Shown piece by piece: positions 48,030-60,837 of a DNA stretch of 64,000 nt. Each line of letters begins with the position of its first letter. Position 1 is the stretch's first letter. Under the pieces are notes generated by a model that had not been told where the DNA came from, searched no databases, and worked only from the letters and a program-made list of their open reading frames with translations. The translations under genes were made by a program, and so were the position numbers. Location of the stretch: contig JAJFFJ010000135.1 in NCBI GenBank assembly GCA_021776685.1, positions 1 to 64,000 on the forward strand, given 5' to 3'. This stretch comes from Alphaproteobacteria bacterium (lineage in GTDB: Bacteria > Pseudomonadota > Alphaproteobacteria > Bin65).

Positions 48030-48136
48030 AGAGCAGCGGTCAGGGTGCGTATCTGCTTGCGTTTCCGGGCTGGTTGGCTATATTTTACCGGAACATATCC
48101 CGATGATCTGGTTGATATCAGATCGATCTTGAACGG

Positions 48137-48161
48137 GGTGGCCCAACGGGCCGCCTTTTTT
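48137..48161 (+). terminator. terminator or attenuator before rimP
   Basis: ggtggccc, three-base loop aac, gggccgcc, then six T: a GC-rich eight-pair stem with one T-G pair and a T tract, 28 bases before the rimP ATG. An upstream hairpin (gatctg...cagatc, 48106-48126) and a TATATT element suggest an attenuated leader of the rimP operon. Confidence 0.7.
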
Positions 48162-48189
48162 ATTGCCGAAAGGTCAGGTGCCCGGACGC

Positions 48190-48693
48190 ATGGATCCTAT
48201 GACCGACCGGATCGCAGATCTGATCGGCCCCAGCCTTGAGGCGATGGGCTACGCTCTGGTGCGCGTGCAACTCTCCGGCAGCAAACAGCAACGCCTTCAG
48301 GTAATGGCCGAGCGAAAAAGTGATGGCGGCATGACCGTCGAAGACTGTGCGGAGATCAGCCGCATGTTGTCCACCCTGCTGGACGTGGAAGATCCGCTTC
48401 CCGGCGAATATTCGCTGGAAGTGAGTTCGCCCGGCATCGACCGGCCGCTCACCCGGCTGGAGGATTTCAACCGGTTTGCTGGCCTGGAAGCCAAGGTGGA
48501 AACCCGATTGCCCATCGACGGCCGGAGGCGCTTCAAGGGGCGCCTGGAAGGCACGGAGGGCGATAACATTCGCCTGACCAGCGAGGCCGGACCTGTGACC
48601 CTGTCCTTCGCCGATATCGCGAAGGCAAAACTGATCCTGACAGACGAGTTGCTCGCATTGGCGGCGCAACAGCAAGAGGCAGAAGCACAATGA
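48190..48693 (+). CDS. rimP: ribosome maturation factor RimP
   Basis: 167 residues from the ATG at 48190 with aaggtcagg upstream; the ATG at 48199 and a TTG at 48163 are in frame. The two RimP subdomains are visible: ALVRVQLSGSKQQRLQVMAERKSDGGMTVEDCAEISR and VSSPGIDRPLTRLEDF. It assists 30S maturation. It overlaps nusA by four bases. Confidence 0.95.
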   Translation: MDPMTDRIADLIGPSLEAMGYALVRVQLSGSKQQRLQVMAERKSDGGMTVEDCAEISRMLSTLLDVEDPLPGEYSLEVSSPGIDRPLTRLEDFNRFAGLEAKVETRLPIDGRRRFKGRLEGTEGDNIRLTSEAGPVTLSFADIAKAKLILTDELLALAAQQQEAEAQ

Positions 48694-50444
48694 ACATGAT
48701 CCACGCACGCCCGGAGCTGATTCAGGTTGCGGACACGGTAGCGCGAGAGAAGAGCATCGACCGCGAGGAAGTCATCGAGGCGATGGAGCAGGCGATCCAG
48801 AAGGCCGGCCGCTCGAAATACGGCCCCGAACTGGATATCCGCGCATCCATCGACCGGAGCAATGGCGAAATCCTGCTCGCCCGCTATCGCCAAGTGGTTG
48901 TGGAACTCGAAAATGAGCAGACCGAGCTCACCGAGGCCGAAGGCCAGCGCATCGATCCTGACAAGAAGGTCGGCGATTTCATCATCGACCAGTTGCCGCC
49001 CATCGACTTTGGCCGCATCGCCGCGCAGACCGCCAAACAGGTTATCGTCCAGAAAGTGCGCGAGGCCGAGCGCAAGCGTCAGTACGAGGAATACAAGGAC
49101 CGCAAGGAAGAAGTGGTCCACGGCGTCGTCAAACGTGTGGAGTTCGGCCATGTGATGGTCGATCTGGGCCGGGCCGAGGCTATCCTCCGCCGGGACCAGT
49201 TAATCCCGCGCGAAAGCTTCCGCCAGGGCGACCGGGTACGTGCCTATATCGCCGATGTGCGCGAGGAATTGCGGGGGCCGCAGATTTTCCTGTCCCGCAC
49301 TGCGCCGGAGTTCATGGGCAAGCTGTTCACCCAGGAGGTGCCGGAAATCTACGACGGCATCATCGAGATCATGGCAGTTGCCCGCGACCCAGGCTCCCGC
49401 GCCAAGATCGCGGTCCAGTCCCATGACGGCTCAATCGACCCCGTCGGCGCCTGCGTCGGCATGCGCGGCAGCCGCGTACAGGCGGTGGTCGGCGAATTAC
49501 AGGGCGAGAAGATCGACATCATTCCTTGGTCGCCCGATACGGCCACCTTTGTGGTCAATGCGCTGGCGCCGGCTGAAGTCACGAAGGTCGTACTGGATCA
49601 AGACACCCAGACGATCGAGGTCATCGTGCCCGATGATCAGCAGAGCCTGGCGATCGGCCGCCGTGGCCAGAATGTGCGCCTCGCCTCGCAGCTGAGCGGC
49701 TGGCACATCGACATCATGACCGAGGCGCTGGAGTCAGAGCGTCGCCAGGAGGAATTCCATCGCCGCTCGCAACGCCTGATCGACGCACTCAATGTGGACG
49801 ACGTGATCGCGCATCTGCTGGTCACCGAGGGCTTCACGTCAGTCGAAGAAGTGGCCTTTGTGCCGATCGAGGAACTGACGAGCATCGAGGGTTTCGACGA
49901 AGATCTTGTGGAAGCCCTGAGGGAACGGGCGCGGGAGTTCCTGGAACACCGCGACACCGAGCTTGACGCGCGTCGCGTGGAACTGGGCGTGGAGGACGCG
50001 CTGACCGAAGTGGAAGGTCTCACTTCCACGATGGTGGTTCAGCTGGGCGAGGCCGGAGTCAAGGCCATGGACGACCTTGCCGACCTGACGCCGGAGGAGC
50101 TGCGCTTCATCTTGCTGGAGGGCGCATCCAAGCTGCCAGTCGAAGAGTTCAACCACGTCAAGGACGAGCGCCGCGAGAAGCTGTTGGCGGAGGCGGCGAT
50201 CGAGGAAGGCATCGTCACCATCACACTCGACCTGCTGCCGTATCTGCGTCCGTCGCGGTCGGAAAACCTGGTCAAACATGCGCCGCTCAATGCCGACGAC
50301 GCAGAGGCGATGATCATGGCGGCCCGCTCATCCTGGTTTGACGATGAAGAGCCGGCGGAGGGCGAAAACGCAGACGAAGGTGAAGCGGCTGCAGAAGGCG
50401 ACGCAGCCAAACCAGATACCGCCGACCAGAAAGCAGCCGAGTAG
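48690..50444 (+). CDS. nusA: transcription termination/antitermination factor NusA
   Basis: 584 residues. The N-terminal RNAP-binding domain, S1 domain (VVHGVVKRVEFGHVMVDLGRAEAILRRDQ), two KH domains (GACVGMRGSRVQAV, AIGRRGQNVRLASQLSGW) and C-terminal acidic repeats are all present. The long tail after about 540 is acidic and Ala-rich. It overlaps rimP by ATGA and is followed by ylxR six bases on. Confidence 0.97.
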   Translation: MNMIHARPELIQVADTVAREKSIDREEVIEAMEQAIQKAGRSKYGPELDIRASIDRSNGEILLARYRQVVVELENEQTELTEAEGQRIDPDKKVGDFIIDQLPPIDFGRIAAQTAKQVIVQKVREAERKRQYEEYKDRKEEVVHGVVKRVEFGHVMVDLGRAEAILRRDQLIPRESFRQGDRVRAYIADVREELRGPQIFLSRTAPEFMGKLFTQEVPEIYDGIIEIMAVARDPGSRAKIAVQSHDGSIDPVGACVGMRGSRVQAVVGELQGEKIDIIPWSPDTATFVVNALAPAEVTKVVLDQDTQTIEVIVPDDQQSLAIGRRGQNVRLASQLSGWHIDIMTEALESERRQEEFHRRSQRLIDALNVDDVIAHLLVTEGFTSVEEVAFVPIEELTSIEGFDEDLVEALRERAREFLEHRDTELDARRVELGVEDALTEVEGLTSTMVVQLGEAGVKAMDDLADLTPEELRFILLEGASKLPVEEFNHVKDERREKLLAEAAIEEGIVTITLDLLPYLRPSRSENLVKHAPLNADDAEAMIMAARSSWFDDEEPAEGENADEGEAAAEGDAAKPDTADQKAAE

Positions 50445-50453
50445 GCAGATTTG

Positions 50454-51117
50454 ATGACGGCAGCCACTCTCAAGGCAGACAGGGATTTGGCGCGCGGCGA
50501 TGACACGCCGCAGCGCCGCTGTCTCATCACGCGCGAATCTGAGCCGCGTGACCGTTTGCTGCGGTTTGTGGTGGGCCCAGACAATACTGTTGTCCCTGAT
50601 CTGGCCGAACGGCTTCCGGGCCGCGGTTTGTGGCTGACGGCGCAACGGGATATAGTCGCGCAAGCCGCAGCGAAGAATGCGTTTTCCCGCGCTGCCCGCG
50701 CGCCAGTGACGGCGCCCGCCGACCTAGCGGACCGGGTTGCCGACCTTCTTGAGCGCAGGTGCATTGACCTGTTGGCCCTCGCCAATCGCGCGGGACTGGC
50801 GGTCGCAGGATACGAAAAGGTTCGCGCGACCCTGCGATCCGGCAAGGTTGCGCTGTTGCTGACGGCATCTGATTCCAAGGGGCAGGATGCTGCCGCGTTG
50901 CGCCGTAAGGCCGCAGATCGGGCTGGGCCGGCAGTTTTGACCAGCGAGAATCTGGGCCGGGCGCTTGGCCGGGAGGCCGCAGTAAATGTTGCACTTATCG
51001 CGGGCGCCCTGACCGGGCAGTTGCTCCGCGAGCTAAAACGGTTGGCCGGATTTCGGCAGGCAGAAGCCTCAACGGGAGCTAATGCCACCGATCGAACCGA
51101 GCCGCCAATGCAGGTGA

Positions 51118-51125
<8 letters not shown>
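50454..51125 (+). CDS. YlxR (DUF448) fused to L7Ae-like RNA-binding domain
   Basis: 223 residues from the ATG at 50454. The YlxR part is [21 protein letters not shown] with RGLWLTA; the second part (about 95-195) is an L7Ae/L30e-like fold ([23 protein letters not shown]). Fused forms are usual in alphaproteobacteria. It overlaps infB by eight bases. It is thought to bind RNA in the nusA-infB operon. Confidence 0.9.
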
Positions 51126-53811
<2,686 letters not shown>

Positions 53812-53838
53812 CGGGCGATACCAGGAACGCTTGATCCG

Positions 53839-54252
53839 ATGGGCAAGACCAGATCATCTGCGCCCAGTCAGCGGCAATTGCGAGTTGGCGAGGAAATCCG
53901 CCACGTGCTGTCCGGCATCTTGGCGACGGGCGACCTGCGCGACCCCGACCTGAGCGGCGTATCGATCACGGTGTCGGAGGTTCGTCCAAGCCCGGACCTG
54001 CGCAACGCTACTGCTTTCGTCATGCCGCTAGCAGGCCAGAACCAGGATGCGATCATCGCCGCGCTCAATCGCGCTGCAGGGCATCTGCGAGGCCGCTTGG
54101 GCCGCTCGGTCCATCTGAAATTCACGCCGTCGCTGAAATTTGTCGCCGATGAAACCTTCGACGAAGCCACTCGCATCCTCAACCTCCTGCGCGATGACAA
54201 GGTCGCACAGGACCTGACGAACGCAGAGGACCCGCCGGAAGATGGCGCGTAA
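53839..54252 (+). CDS. rbfA: ribosome-binding factor A
   Basis: 137 residues, KH-like fold: RQLRVGEEIRHVLSGILATGDLRDPDLSGVSITVSEVRPSPDLRNATAFV and LRGRLGRSVHLKFTPSLKFVADE. It helps 16S 5' maturation and cold adaptation. Eleven bases overlap truB. Confidence 0.96.
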   Translation: MGKTRSSAPSQRQLRVGEEIRHVLSGILATGDLRDPDLSGVSITVSEVRPSPDLRNATAFVMPLAGQNQDAIIAALNRAAGHLRGRLGRSVHLKFTPSLKFVADETFDEATRILNLLRDDKVAQDLTNAEDPPEDGA

Positions 54253-55216
54253 GCGGCGCGGCCGGCCGATCCACGGCTGGGTCGTTGTCGACAAACCTGC
54301 AGGCGTTACCTCCACCCGCGTGGTCGGGATGGTTCGCCGCGCATTCAACGCGCAGAAGGCTGGCCATGCAGGCACCCTTGATCCTCTTGCCACCGGCCTT
54401 CTGCCCATCGCCCTGGGCGAGGCGACCAAGACCGTCCCCTACATTATGGATAGCGACAAGGTATATGCCTTCACGGTTCGCTGGGGCGAGGCGCGCAGCA
54501 CGGACGACTTGGAAGGCCCGGTGACGGACCGGTCCGACAACCGCCCAACGCTCGCGGAGATCGAGGCCGCGGGAGTTGGCTTCGTTGGCCAAATTGAACA
54601 GACCCCGCCGGTTTTTTCCGCCATCAAGATTGGCGGCCAGCGCGCCTATGACCTAGCGAGGGCCGGCGAAGCGGTCGACCTCGCGCCCCGTCAGGTCACG
54701 ATCCACGGGCTGAGGGTCGTGGAAGAGGTATCAGCAGACATGACTGCCTTCGAGGTCACCTGCGGCAAGGGCACCTATGTGCGCAGCCTGGCACGGGACA
54801 TGGGGCAGATGCTGGGTTGCTTCGGCCATGTGGCGGACCTGCGCAGGACACGTGTCGGCCCGTTCGCCGAACGCGACGCAATAGCGCTGGCGAATATCGA
54901 GGAATTCATGCATAGTTCGCCCCGGCCTGACAGCAATTTGGCGGAGATTTCCGACGATTTGCCGGAGGGCTTGGCAACAAGTTTGCTGCCTCTGGAAACG
55001 GCGCTGGACGACATCCCGGCCCTGATCCTCACACGCAGCGAAGCCGAGCGCCTCCGACATGGTCAGCCCGTACCGGTCCTCCGCACCGCCAACCGGGACT
55101 GCATCGCGCCATTGGCCGACGGCGACACGCTGTGGGCCGGCGCCGAAGGCAAACCGGTGGCATTGTTGAGGCTGGAAGGCCACATGGTCCATCCGGTGCG
55201 GGTTCTGAATACCTGA
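54242..55216 (+). CDS. truB: tRNA pseudouridine-55 synthase
   Basis: 324 residues. The catalytic Asp lies in GHAGTLDPLATGLLPIALGEATK, and the C-terminal TruB_C domain is present. It isomerises U55 in the T loop of tRNA. It starts within the end of rbfA, so it is coupled. Confidence 0.96.
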   Translation: MARKRRGRPIHGWVVVDKPAGVTSTRVVGMVRRAFNAQKAGHAGTLDPLATGLLPIALGEATKTVPYIMDSDKVYAFTVRWGEARSTDDLEGPVTDRSDNRPTLAEIEAAGVGFVGQIEQTPPVFSAIKIGGQRAYDLARAGEAVDLAPRQVTIHGLRVVEEVSADMTAFEVTCGKGTYVRSLARDMGQMLGCFGHVADLRRTRVGPFAERDAIALANIEEFMHSSPRPDSNLAEISDDLPEGLATSLLPLETALDDIPALILTRSEAERLRHGQPVPVLRTANRDCIAPLADGDTLWAGAEGKPVALLRLEGHMVHPVRVLNT

Positions 55217-55246
55217 TCGATGACACTAGACTGAGGAACCCAAACG

Positions 55247-55516
55247 ATGTCGATAACCGCAGAGCGGAAATCAGAACTGATCAAGGAATACGCCACAGCT
55301 GATGGCGATACCGGATCGCCCGAAGTTCAGGTCGCTATTCTGACTGAACGCATCAATAACCTGACCGGGCACTTCGACGACCACAAAAAGGATAACCATT
55401 CCCGCCGTGGTCTGTTGGCTATGGTCGGCCAAAGACGCCGGCTGCTCGACTATCTCAAGCGCAAGAAACAGGGCCGCTACGAGGACCTCATCAAGCGCCT
55501 CAACATCCGCCGATAG
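55247..55516 (+). CDS. rpsO: 30S ribosomal protein S15
   Basis: 89 residues, the normal S15 length, with [20 protein letters not shown] and the [15 protein letters not shown]-like end. It lies between truB and pnp, the order usual in alphaproteobacteria, so it is part of the same block and may be processed from a common mRNA. Confidence 0.97.
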   Translation: MSITAERKSELIKEYATADGDTGSPEVQVAILTERINNLTGHFDDHKKDNHSRRGLLAMVGQRRRLLDYLKRKKQGRYEDLIKRLNIRR

Positions 55517-55523
55517 GATCACT

Positions 55524-55588
55524 CGACCGAACGCTTCGCGGTCGAAACGGGTACGCATGAACATGTTACGGCCGCGATGGGCGCGGCC
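55524..55588 (+). promoter_or_regulatory. two hairpins in the rpsO-pnp gap
   Basis: cgaccg (55524-55529) with cggtcg (55539-55544), and ggccgcg (55570-55576) with cgcggcc (55582-55588), loop atggg. Neither has a T tract. They resemble the structured pnp leader that RNase III and PNPase use for autocontrol in other proteobacteria. Confidence 0.5.
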
Positions 55589-55670
55589 CCCGCGAAGCAA
55601 ATCGGCATACGCCCCGACATTTTAGGACGAACCCGACGCCGGGGCGCGTACGCACGCTAGAAGGTGACAA

Positions 55671-57857
55671 ATGTTTAATATCACGAAACGGGAAATCGAC
55701 TGGGCCGGCCGCAAGCTGACCCTGGAAACGGGCCGCATCGCGCGGCAGGCCGACGGCGCGGTTCTCGCCTCGCTCGGCGACACGGCAGTGCTTTGCGCAG
55801 TCGTTGCCGACAGAAATCCGCGGGCGGGAATCGACTTCTTCCCCCTGACCGTCCACTACCAAGAAAAGACATACGCCGCCGGCAAGATTCCCGGCGGCTT
55901 TTTCAAGCGCGAAGGCCGCCCTTCAGAGAAGGAGACGCTGACCTCCCGCCTGATCGACCGGCCGATCCGGCCGCTTTTCGCTGACGGGTTCCGCAACGAA
56001 ACCCAGGTCATCTGTACGGTGATGAGCCACGATCTGGAGAACGACCCCGACATGGTCGCGATGGTCGCCACGTCAGCCGCACTGACCATCTCCGGCATGC
56101 CCTTCATGGGGCCGATCGGCGCGGCCAGGGTCGGCTATTTCGATGGCGAATTCGAGCTCAATCCCGACATCGACAAGATGGACGAATCCGACCTGGAACT
56201 GCTGATCGCCGGCACGAAAGACGGCGTATTGATGGTCGAATCGGAAGCGCTGGAGTTGCCGGAAGAGGTCATGCTCGAGGCGGTGGCTTTCGGCCACGAC
56301 GGCATTCAGCCGGTGATCGACGCCATCATCAGCATGGCGGAAGAATGCGCCAAAGACCCCTGGGAATTGCCGGAGCCGCCGGCAGAAGTCGCCCAGGTCA
56401 GGTCCGACTTCGACGGCAGCGGTGTTGCAGATGATCTGCGCAGCGCCTACGGCATTCGCGTCAAGCAGGACCGGCAGAACGCCATCAGCACGGCCAAGAA
56501 AAAGGCGATGGGTCAGTTCGACGCCGAAACTGATGGCGCCAAGCTGGCGGTTGCCGGTGAAGTCTTCAAGAAGATGGAAGCCGACGTTGTTCGGGGTGAT
56601 ATCCTGAAGACCGGCGAGCGGATCGACGGTCGCGATACCAAGACGGTCCGCCCGATTGTGTCAGAGGTTGGCGTGCTGGCCCGGGCCCATGGCTCGGCCC
56701 TGTTCACCCGTGGCGAGACTCAGGCGCTGGTGACAGCGACCCTGGGCACCGGACAGGACGAACAGATCATCGACGCGTTGGAAGGCAGCTATCGGGAAAA
56801 CTTCCTGCTGCACTACAACTTCCCGCCATACTCAGTCGGTGAAGCCCGGCGCTTCGGCCCTCCTGGACGGCGCGAAATTGGCCACGGCAAGCTGGCTTGG
56901 CGCGCATTGCATCCGGTGATGCCGACGGAGGAGGAATTCCCCTACACCATCCGGGTGGTTTCCGAGATCACGGAATCAAACGGTTCGTCCTCGATGGCCA
57001 CGGTCTGCGGTTCCTCCCTTGCGCTTATGGATGCAGGCGTACCCCTGCCGCGGCCGATTGCCGGCATCGCCATGGGCCTGATCAAGGAGGGCGATGACTA
57101 TGCAGTCCTCTCGGACATCCTCGGCGACGAGGATCATCTGGGCGACATGGACTTCAAGGTCGCCGGCACCGAGAAGGGCATCACCTCGCTTCAGATGGAC
57201 ATCAAGATCACGTCCATCACCAAGGAGATCATGGGTGTTGCGTTGAATCAGGCGAAGGACGGCCGGATTCACATTCTGGGCGAGATGGACAAGGCGATTG
57301 GCGGTGCGCGTGACGAAGTCAGCTCCAACGCACCGCGCATTTCCACCACATCCGTGCCAAAGGACAAGATCCGCGACGTGATCGGCACCGGAGGCAAGGT
57401 GATCCGCGAGATCACCGAGGAGACCAATACCAAGATCGACATCGAAGAGGATGGCACGATCAAGGTTTTTGCCCAGACCGAAGAAGAGGCCCAGGCGGCG
57501 CTGAAGCGGATCAACGACATCGTCGCCGAGCCGGAAGAGGGCAAGATCTACGATGGCAAAGTGGTCAAGGTGGTCGACTTCGGCGCTTTCGTAAACTTCA
57601 TGGGCGCGAAGGACGGCCTGGTGCATATCTCCGAGCTCAAGAATGAGCGCGTTGGTGCGGTAACCGACGTGATCAACGAGGGCGAAACGGTCAAGGTCAA
57701 GCTGATCGGCTTCGACGACCGCGGTAAGGTCAAGCTGTCCATGCGCTTGGTGAATCAGGAAACCGGCGAGGAACTGCCGGACGAACGTCCGCCGCGGGAA
57801 CCCCGCGGCGACGATGATCGCCCACGCCGCCCCCGTCGCCCCCGTCGCGACGACTAA
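55671..57857 (+). CDS. pnp: polyribonucleotide nucleotidyltransferase
   Basis: 728 residues: two RNase PH cores, KH ([19 protein letters not shown]) and S1 ([20 protein letters not shown]) domains, then an Arg/Pro-rich tail. It is the phosphorolytic 3'-5' exonuclease of the degradosome. It follows rpsO by 154 bases that hold two hairpins. Confidence 0.97.
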   Translation: MFNITKREIDWAGRKLTLETGRIARQADGAVLASLGDTAVLCAVVADRNPRAGIDFFPLTVHYQEKTYAAGKIPGGFFKREGRPSEKETLTSRLIDRPIRPLFADGFRNETQVICTVMSHDLENDPDMVAMVATSAALTISGMPFMGPIGAARVGYFDGEFELNPDIDKMDESDLELLIAGTKDGVLMVESEALELPEEVMLEAVAFGHDGIQPVIDAIISMAEECAKDPWELPEPPAEVAQVRSDFDGSGVADDLRSAYGIRVKQDRQNAISTAKKKAMGQFDAETDGAKLAVAGEVFKKMEADVVRGDILKTGERIDGRDTKTVRPIVSEVGVLARAHGSALFTRGETQALVTATLGTGQDEQIIDALEGSYRENFLLHYNFPPYSVGEARRFGPPGRREIGHGKLAWRALHPVMPTEEEFPYTIRVVSEITESNGSSSMATVCGSSLALMDAGVPLPRPIAGIAMGLIKEGDDYAVLSDILGDEDHLGDMDFKVAGTEKGITSLQMDIKITSITKEIMGVALNQAKDGRIHILGEMDKAIGGARDEVSSNAPRISTTSVPKDKIRDVIGTGGKVIREITEETNTKIDIEEDGTIKVFAQTEEEAQAALKRINDIVAEPEEGKIYDGKVVKVVDFGAFVNFMGAKDGLVHISELKNERVGAVTDVINEGETVKVKLIGFDDRGKVKLSMRLVNQETGEELPDERPPREPRGDDDRPRRPRRPRRDD

Positions 57858-57878
57858 GGCTGGCATGTACGACACAGT

Positions 57879-57917
57879 AAAACGCCCTGTTGCCCCGGCA
57901 GCGGGGCGTTTTCTTTT
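57879..57917 (+). terminator. rho-independent terminator after pnp
   Basis: aaaacgccctgttgcc with ggcagcggggcgtttt and a following tctttt: a long stem with two wobble pairs, 22 bases after the pnp stop. It also overlaps the upstream region of the GDPD gene. Confidence 0.88.
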
Positions 57918-57946
57918 GCGCCATTCCGCCCAAGTTGGCCCAGGCC

Positions 57947-58675
57947 ATGAGTGAGTGGCCGGGGCCTGTACCCAAAGTCATCGGCCACCGCGGCGCCGCA
58001 GCCGTTGCGCCAGAGAACACGGGCGCCGGTCTACGCGCAGGAGCGGCCGCGGGGGCAGCATGGATTGAGATCGATACGCGTCTGACTGCGGACGGTGTGC
58101 CTGTGCTGGTGCACGACGCCACCCTGGACCGCACGACCGATGGTACCGGTCCCGTAGGCGCAGCGGCGGCAGAAGCATTGGCATTGCTGGACGCCGGCTC
58201 ATGGTTCGGCCCGGACTTCGCCGGCGAAAGAATCCCTACCCTGGCTGATGCCCTTCACCTGGCGCTGATTCTGGGCATTGGCCTGAATGTGGAGTTGAAG
58301 GCCGATGTGGACGCGGCGGAGGAAACCGGCGTCGCCGTTGCCCGCACTATACGGTCTCATACAGGTCGGCTCCTGGTTTCCAGCTTTGAAGAGCCTTGCC
58401 TGACCGCGTTTCGGCCGGTGGCGCCCGACGTTGCCCTGGCCCTCAACGCCCGTGACATTTCCGGGAACGAACTGAATGCCGCGCGGCAGCTCGGATGCGT
58501 GGCCCTCCATGTGGCAGCAGATGCAGCCACGCCTGAGACTCTGGCGGAAATTCACCGTGCCGGCCTGACGGCTGGCGTCTTTACGGTCAATGATGTGGCG
58601 GAAGCGCGGCGCTTGCTGGCCGGGGGTGCGGATTATGTCTTTAGCGACGACCCCGCGGGGCTTGCGTCATTTTAG
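57947..58675 (+). CDS. glycerophosphodiester phosphodiesterase family protein
   Basis: 242 residues from the ATG at 57947 (MSEWPGPVPKVIGHRGAA); the frame extends to 57890 but reads through the terminator. The GDPD fold has GHRGAAAVAPENT, VHDATLDRTTDG and the LNVELKAD Glu. It cleaves glycerophosphodiesters to glycerol-3-phosphate, recycling phospholipid headgroups. No signal peptide, so it is probably cytosolic. Confidence 0.93.
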   Translation: MSEWPGPVPKVIGHRGAAAVAPENTGAGLRAGAAAGAAWIEIDTRLTADGVPVLVHDATLDRTTDGTGPVGAAAAEALALLDAGSWFGPDFAGERIPTLADALHLALILGIGLNVELKADVDAAEETGVAVARTIRSHTGRLLVSSFEEPCLTAFRPVAPDVALALNARDISGNELNAARQLGCVALHVAADAATPETLAEIHRAGLTAGVFTVNDVAEARRLLAGGADYVFSDDPAGLASF

Positions 58676-58883
58676 CACCCGGCCCAACTGTAAAGACCCG
58701 AAATACCCGAAAACCTGGTGAATGTAGGGTCAGAAGGCGAGAGATTCCCCTGCTCAGACGGAACCATGAAAAATAATTTGGTCTTTTGCCTTTTGCTTTT
58801 CCATATCCCAAGAATTGAAACAGTGCGCTTTCGTCGCTTTGGCTATCCGCGGCGCCTGCGCGAATATAAGGAAAACCCAGACA

Positions 58884-59468
58884 ATGGCGCCCTATTCCGA
58901 CGCCGTCACTGCCAGCAATCCCGGGGAACAGATGGTCGAGTTTGAAGGCCGCAACAGTTTTACGCGCGAGGACCTACTTGCCTGCGGCCATGGACAAATG
59001 TTCGGGCCCGGCAATGCGCAGTTGCCATTACCGCCCATGCTGATGTTTGACCGAATCGCCCACATTGCGAGCGACGGTGGCAAATATGGCAAGGGCGAAA
59101 TCACGGCCGAGTTGGACGTGAACCCGGACCTGTGGTTCTTCCAGTGCCACTTTGAGGGCGATCCGGTTATGCCGGGATGCCTGGGACTGGATGCGCTCTG
59201 GCAGCTGGTGGGCTTCCATCTGGCCTGGCTGGGCAATCAGGGCCGTGGCCGCGCGCTGGGCGTTGGCGACGTGAAATTTACCGGCCAGGTGCAGCCAAAC
59301 GTCACCAAGGTGAGCTATCATATCGATATCCGCCGGGTGATCAGCCGCCAACTGGTCCTGGGCATTGCCGACGGCGTCATGAAGGCCGATGGTGAGCCGA
59401 TCTACGAGGCTAACAGTCTGCGCGTCGGCCTGTTCATGGACGACGCAGACCAAAACGCAGAGCAATAG
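58884..59468 (+). CDS. fabA: 3-hydroxydecanoyl-ACP dehydratase/isomerase
   Basis: 194 residues from the ATG at 58884 with aagga upstream; the frame extends to 58815. Active-site His and Asp are in [22 protein letters not shown]. It makes trans-2- and cis-3-decenoyl-ACP, giving unsaturated fatty acids with FabB downstream. FabB starts 11 bases later. Confidence 0.96.
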   Translation: MAPYSDAVTASNPGEQMVEFEGRNSFTREDLLACGHGQMFGPGNAQLPLPPMLMFDRIAHIASDGGKYGKGEITAELDVNPDLWFFQCHFEGDPVMPGCLGLDALWQLVGFHLAWLGNQGRGRALGVGDVKFTGQVQPNVTKVSYHIDIRRVISRQLVLGIADGVMKADGEPIYEANSLRVGLFMDDADQNAEQ

Positions 59469-59479
59469 GAGTTTCGCCC

Positions 59480-60712
59480 GTGCGGCGTGCAGTAATTACA
59501 GGTATCGGGATCGTTTCCTCGATCGGTAACAACAAAGACGAGGTGCTTGCCTCGCTCCGCGATGGCCGTTCGGGCATTACATTCAGCGAGACCTACAAGG
59601 AAATGGGCTTCCGCAGTCAGGTGGAAGGCTCGCTGAAGATGAATCCGGACGAGGCCGTGGACCGCCGTCTTCGCCGCTTCATGGGCGACGGCGCTGTCTA
59701 CAACTATGTGGCCATGGAAGAGGCGATCGCAGATGCGGGTCTTGAGGAATCCGAGGTTTCCAACAACCGCACCGGACTGATCATGGGTTCGGGCGGGCCG
59801 TCCACGTCAAATCAGGTCGCTGCCGCCGATACCCTGCGCGAGAAGGGCTCCACCAAGCGGATTGGCCCATTCATGGTTCCGCGAACCATGTCGAGCACCA
59901 ATTCTGCGACCCTGGCGACGCCCTTCGGGATCCGCGGCGTCAACTATTCCATCAGTTCCGCCTGCTCCACCAGCGCCCACTGCATCGGTAACGCGCTTGA
60001 GCAGATCCAGCTGGACAAGCAGGATATCGTTTTCGCCGGCGGCGGCGAGGAACTGCACTGGTCGCTGTCGATGCTTTTCGACGCCATGCCGGCACTGTCG
60101 GCCGGCTACAATGACACGCCGGAACGCGCGTCACGCCCCTTTGACCGCAACCGGGACGGCTTTGTCATCTCTGGCGGTGGCGGCGTCGTCGTGGTTGAGG
60201 AACTCGAGCACGCAAAAGCGCGCGGCGCGAAGATCTATGGCGAGATCGTCGGTTATGGCGCGACGTCCGATGGCGTCGATATGGTCCAGCCCTCCGGCGA
60301 AGGCGCCGCCCGCTGCATGCAGATGGCAACCCGCGGCCTGACTGCGCCGCTCGACTATATCAACATGCACGCCACCTCGACCCCCGTTGGCGACGAGAAA
60401 GAGGTCGAGGCCCTGACCAAGGTGTTCGGCAATGGCGCCGGCAACCAGGTGCCCTACTTCAGCTCCACAAAGTCGCTGACCGGCCATGCGCTGGGCGCCG
60501 CTGGCGTGCACGAATCAATCTACACCCTCCTGATGATGAACAACGGCTTCATCTCGGCGACCGCCAACGTGGACGACCCCGACGACATGGTTCAGGGCCT
60601 GCCGCTGGTGGCCGAACGCAAGGACGACATCAGGATCGACCGCGCAATGTCGAACAGCTTCGGCTTTGGCGGCACCAACTGCTCGCTTACCTTCGAGCGC
60701 CTGGAAAGCTGA
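59480..60712 (+). CDS. fabB: 3-oxoacyl-ACP synthase I
   Basis: 410 residues from a GTG at 59480 with a ribosome site (aggag). Cys is in [10 protein letters not shown], and the His pair is in HATSTPVGD and [10 protein letters not shown]. Elongates the cis-3-decenoyl product of FabA. The fabAB pair is the classical proteobacterial unsaturated fatty acid module. Confidence 0.96.
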   Translation: MRRAVITGIGIVSSIGNNKDEVLASLRDGRSGITFSETYKEMGFRSQVEGSLKMNPDEAVDRRLRRFMGDGAVYNYVAMEEAIADAGLEESEVSNNRTGLIMGSGGPSTSNQVAAADTLREKGSTKRIGPFMVPRTMSSTNSATLATPFGIRGVNYSISSACSTSAHCIGNALEQIQLDKQDIVFAGGGEELHWSLSMLFDAMPALSAGYNDTPERASRPFDRNRDGFVISGGGGVVVVEELEHAKARGAKIYGEIVGYGATSDGVDMVQPSGEGAARCMQMATRGLTAPLDYINMHATSTPVGDEKEVEALTKVFGNGAGNQVPYFSSTKSLTGHALGAAGVHESIYTLLMMNNGFISATANVDDPDDMVQGLPLVAERKDDIRIDRAMSNSFGFGGTNCSLTFERLES

Positions 60713-60837
60713 CGACAGCACCCTAGGCGTCCATGGCCCGGGCCCACACGTCCGGCGCTGGCTTCCTTTTTCCGGTCAGGTATTGGTGCGAATAGCCCAT
60801 AATGCCGGCTGATGCTGAGACAAGAGACCGACAAAAC

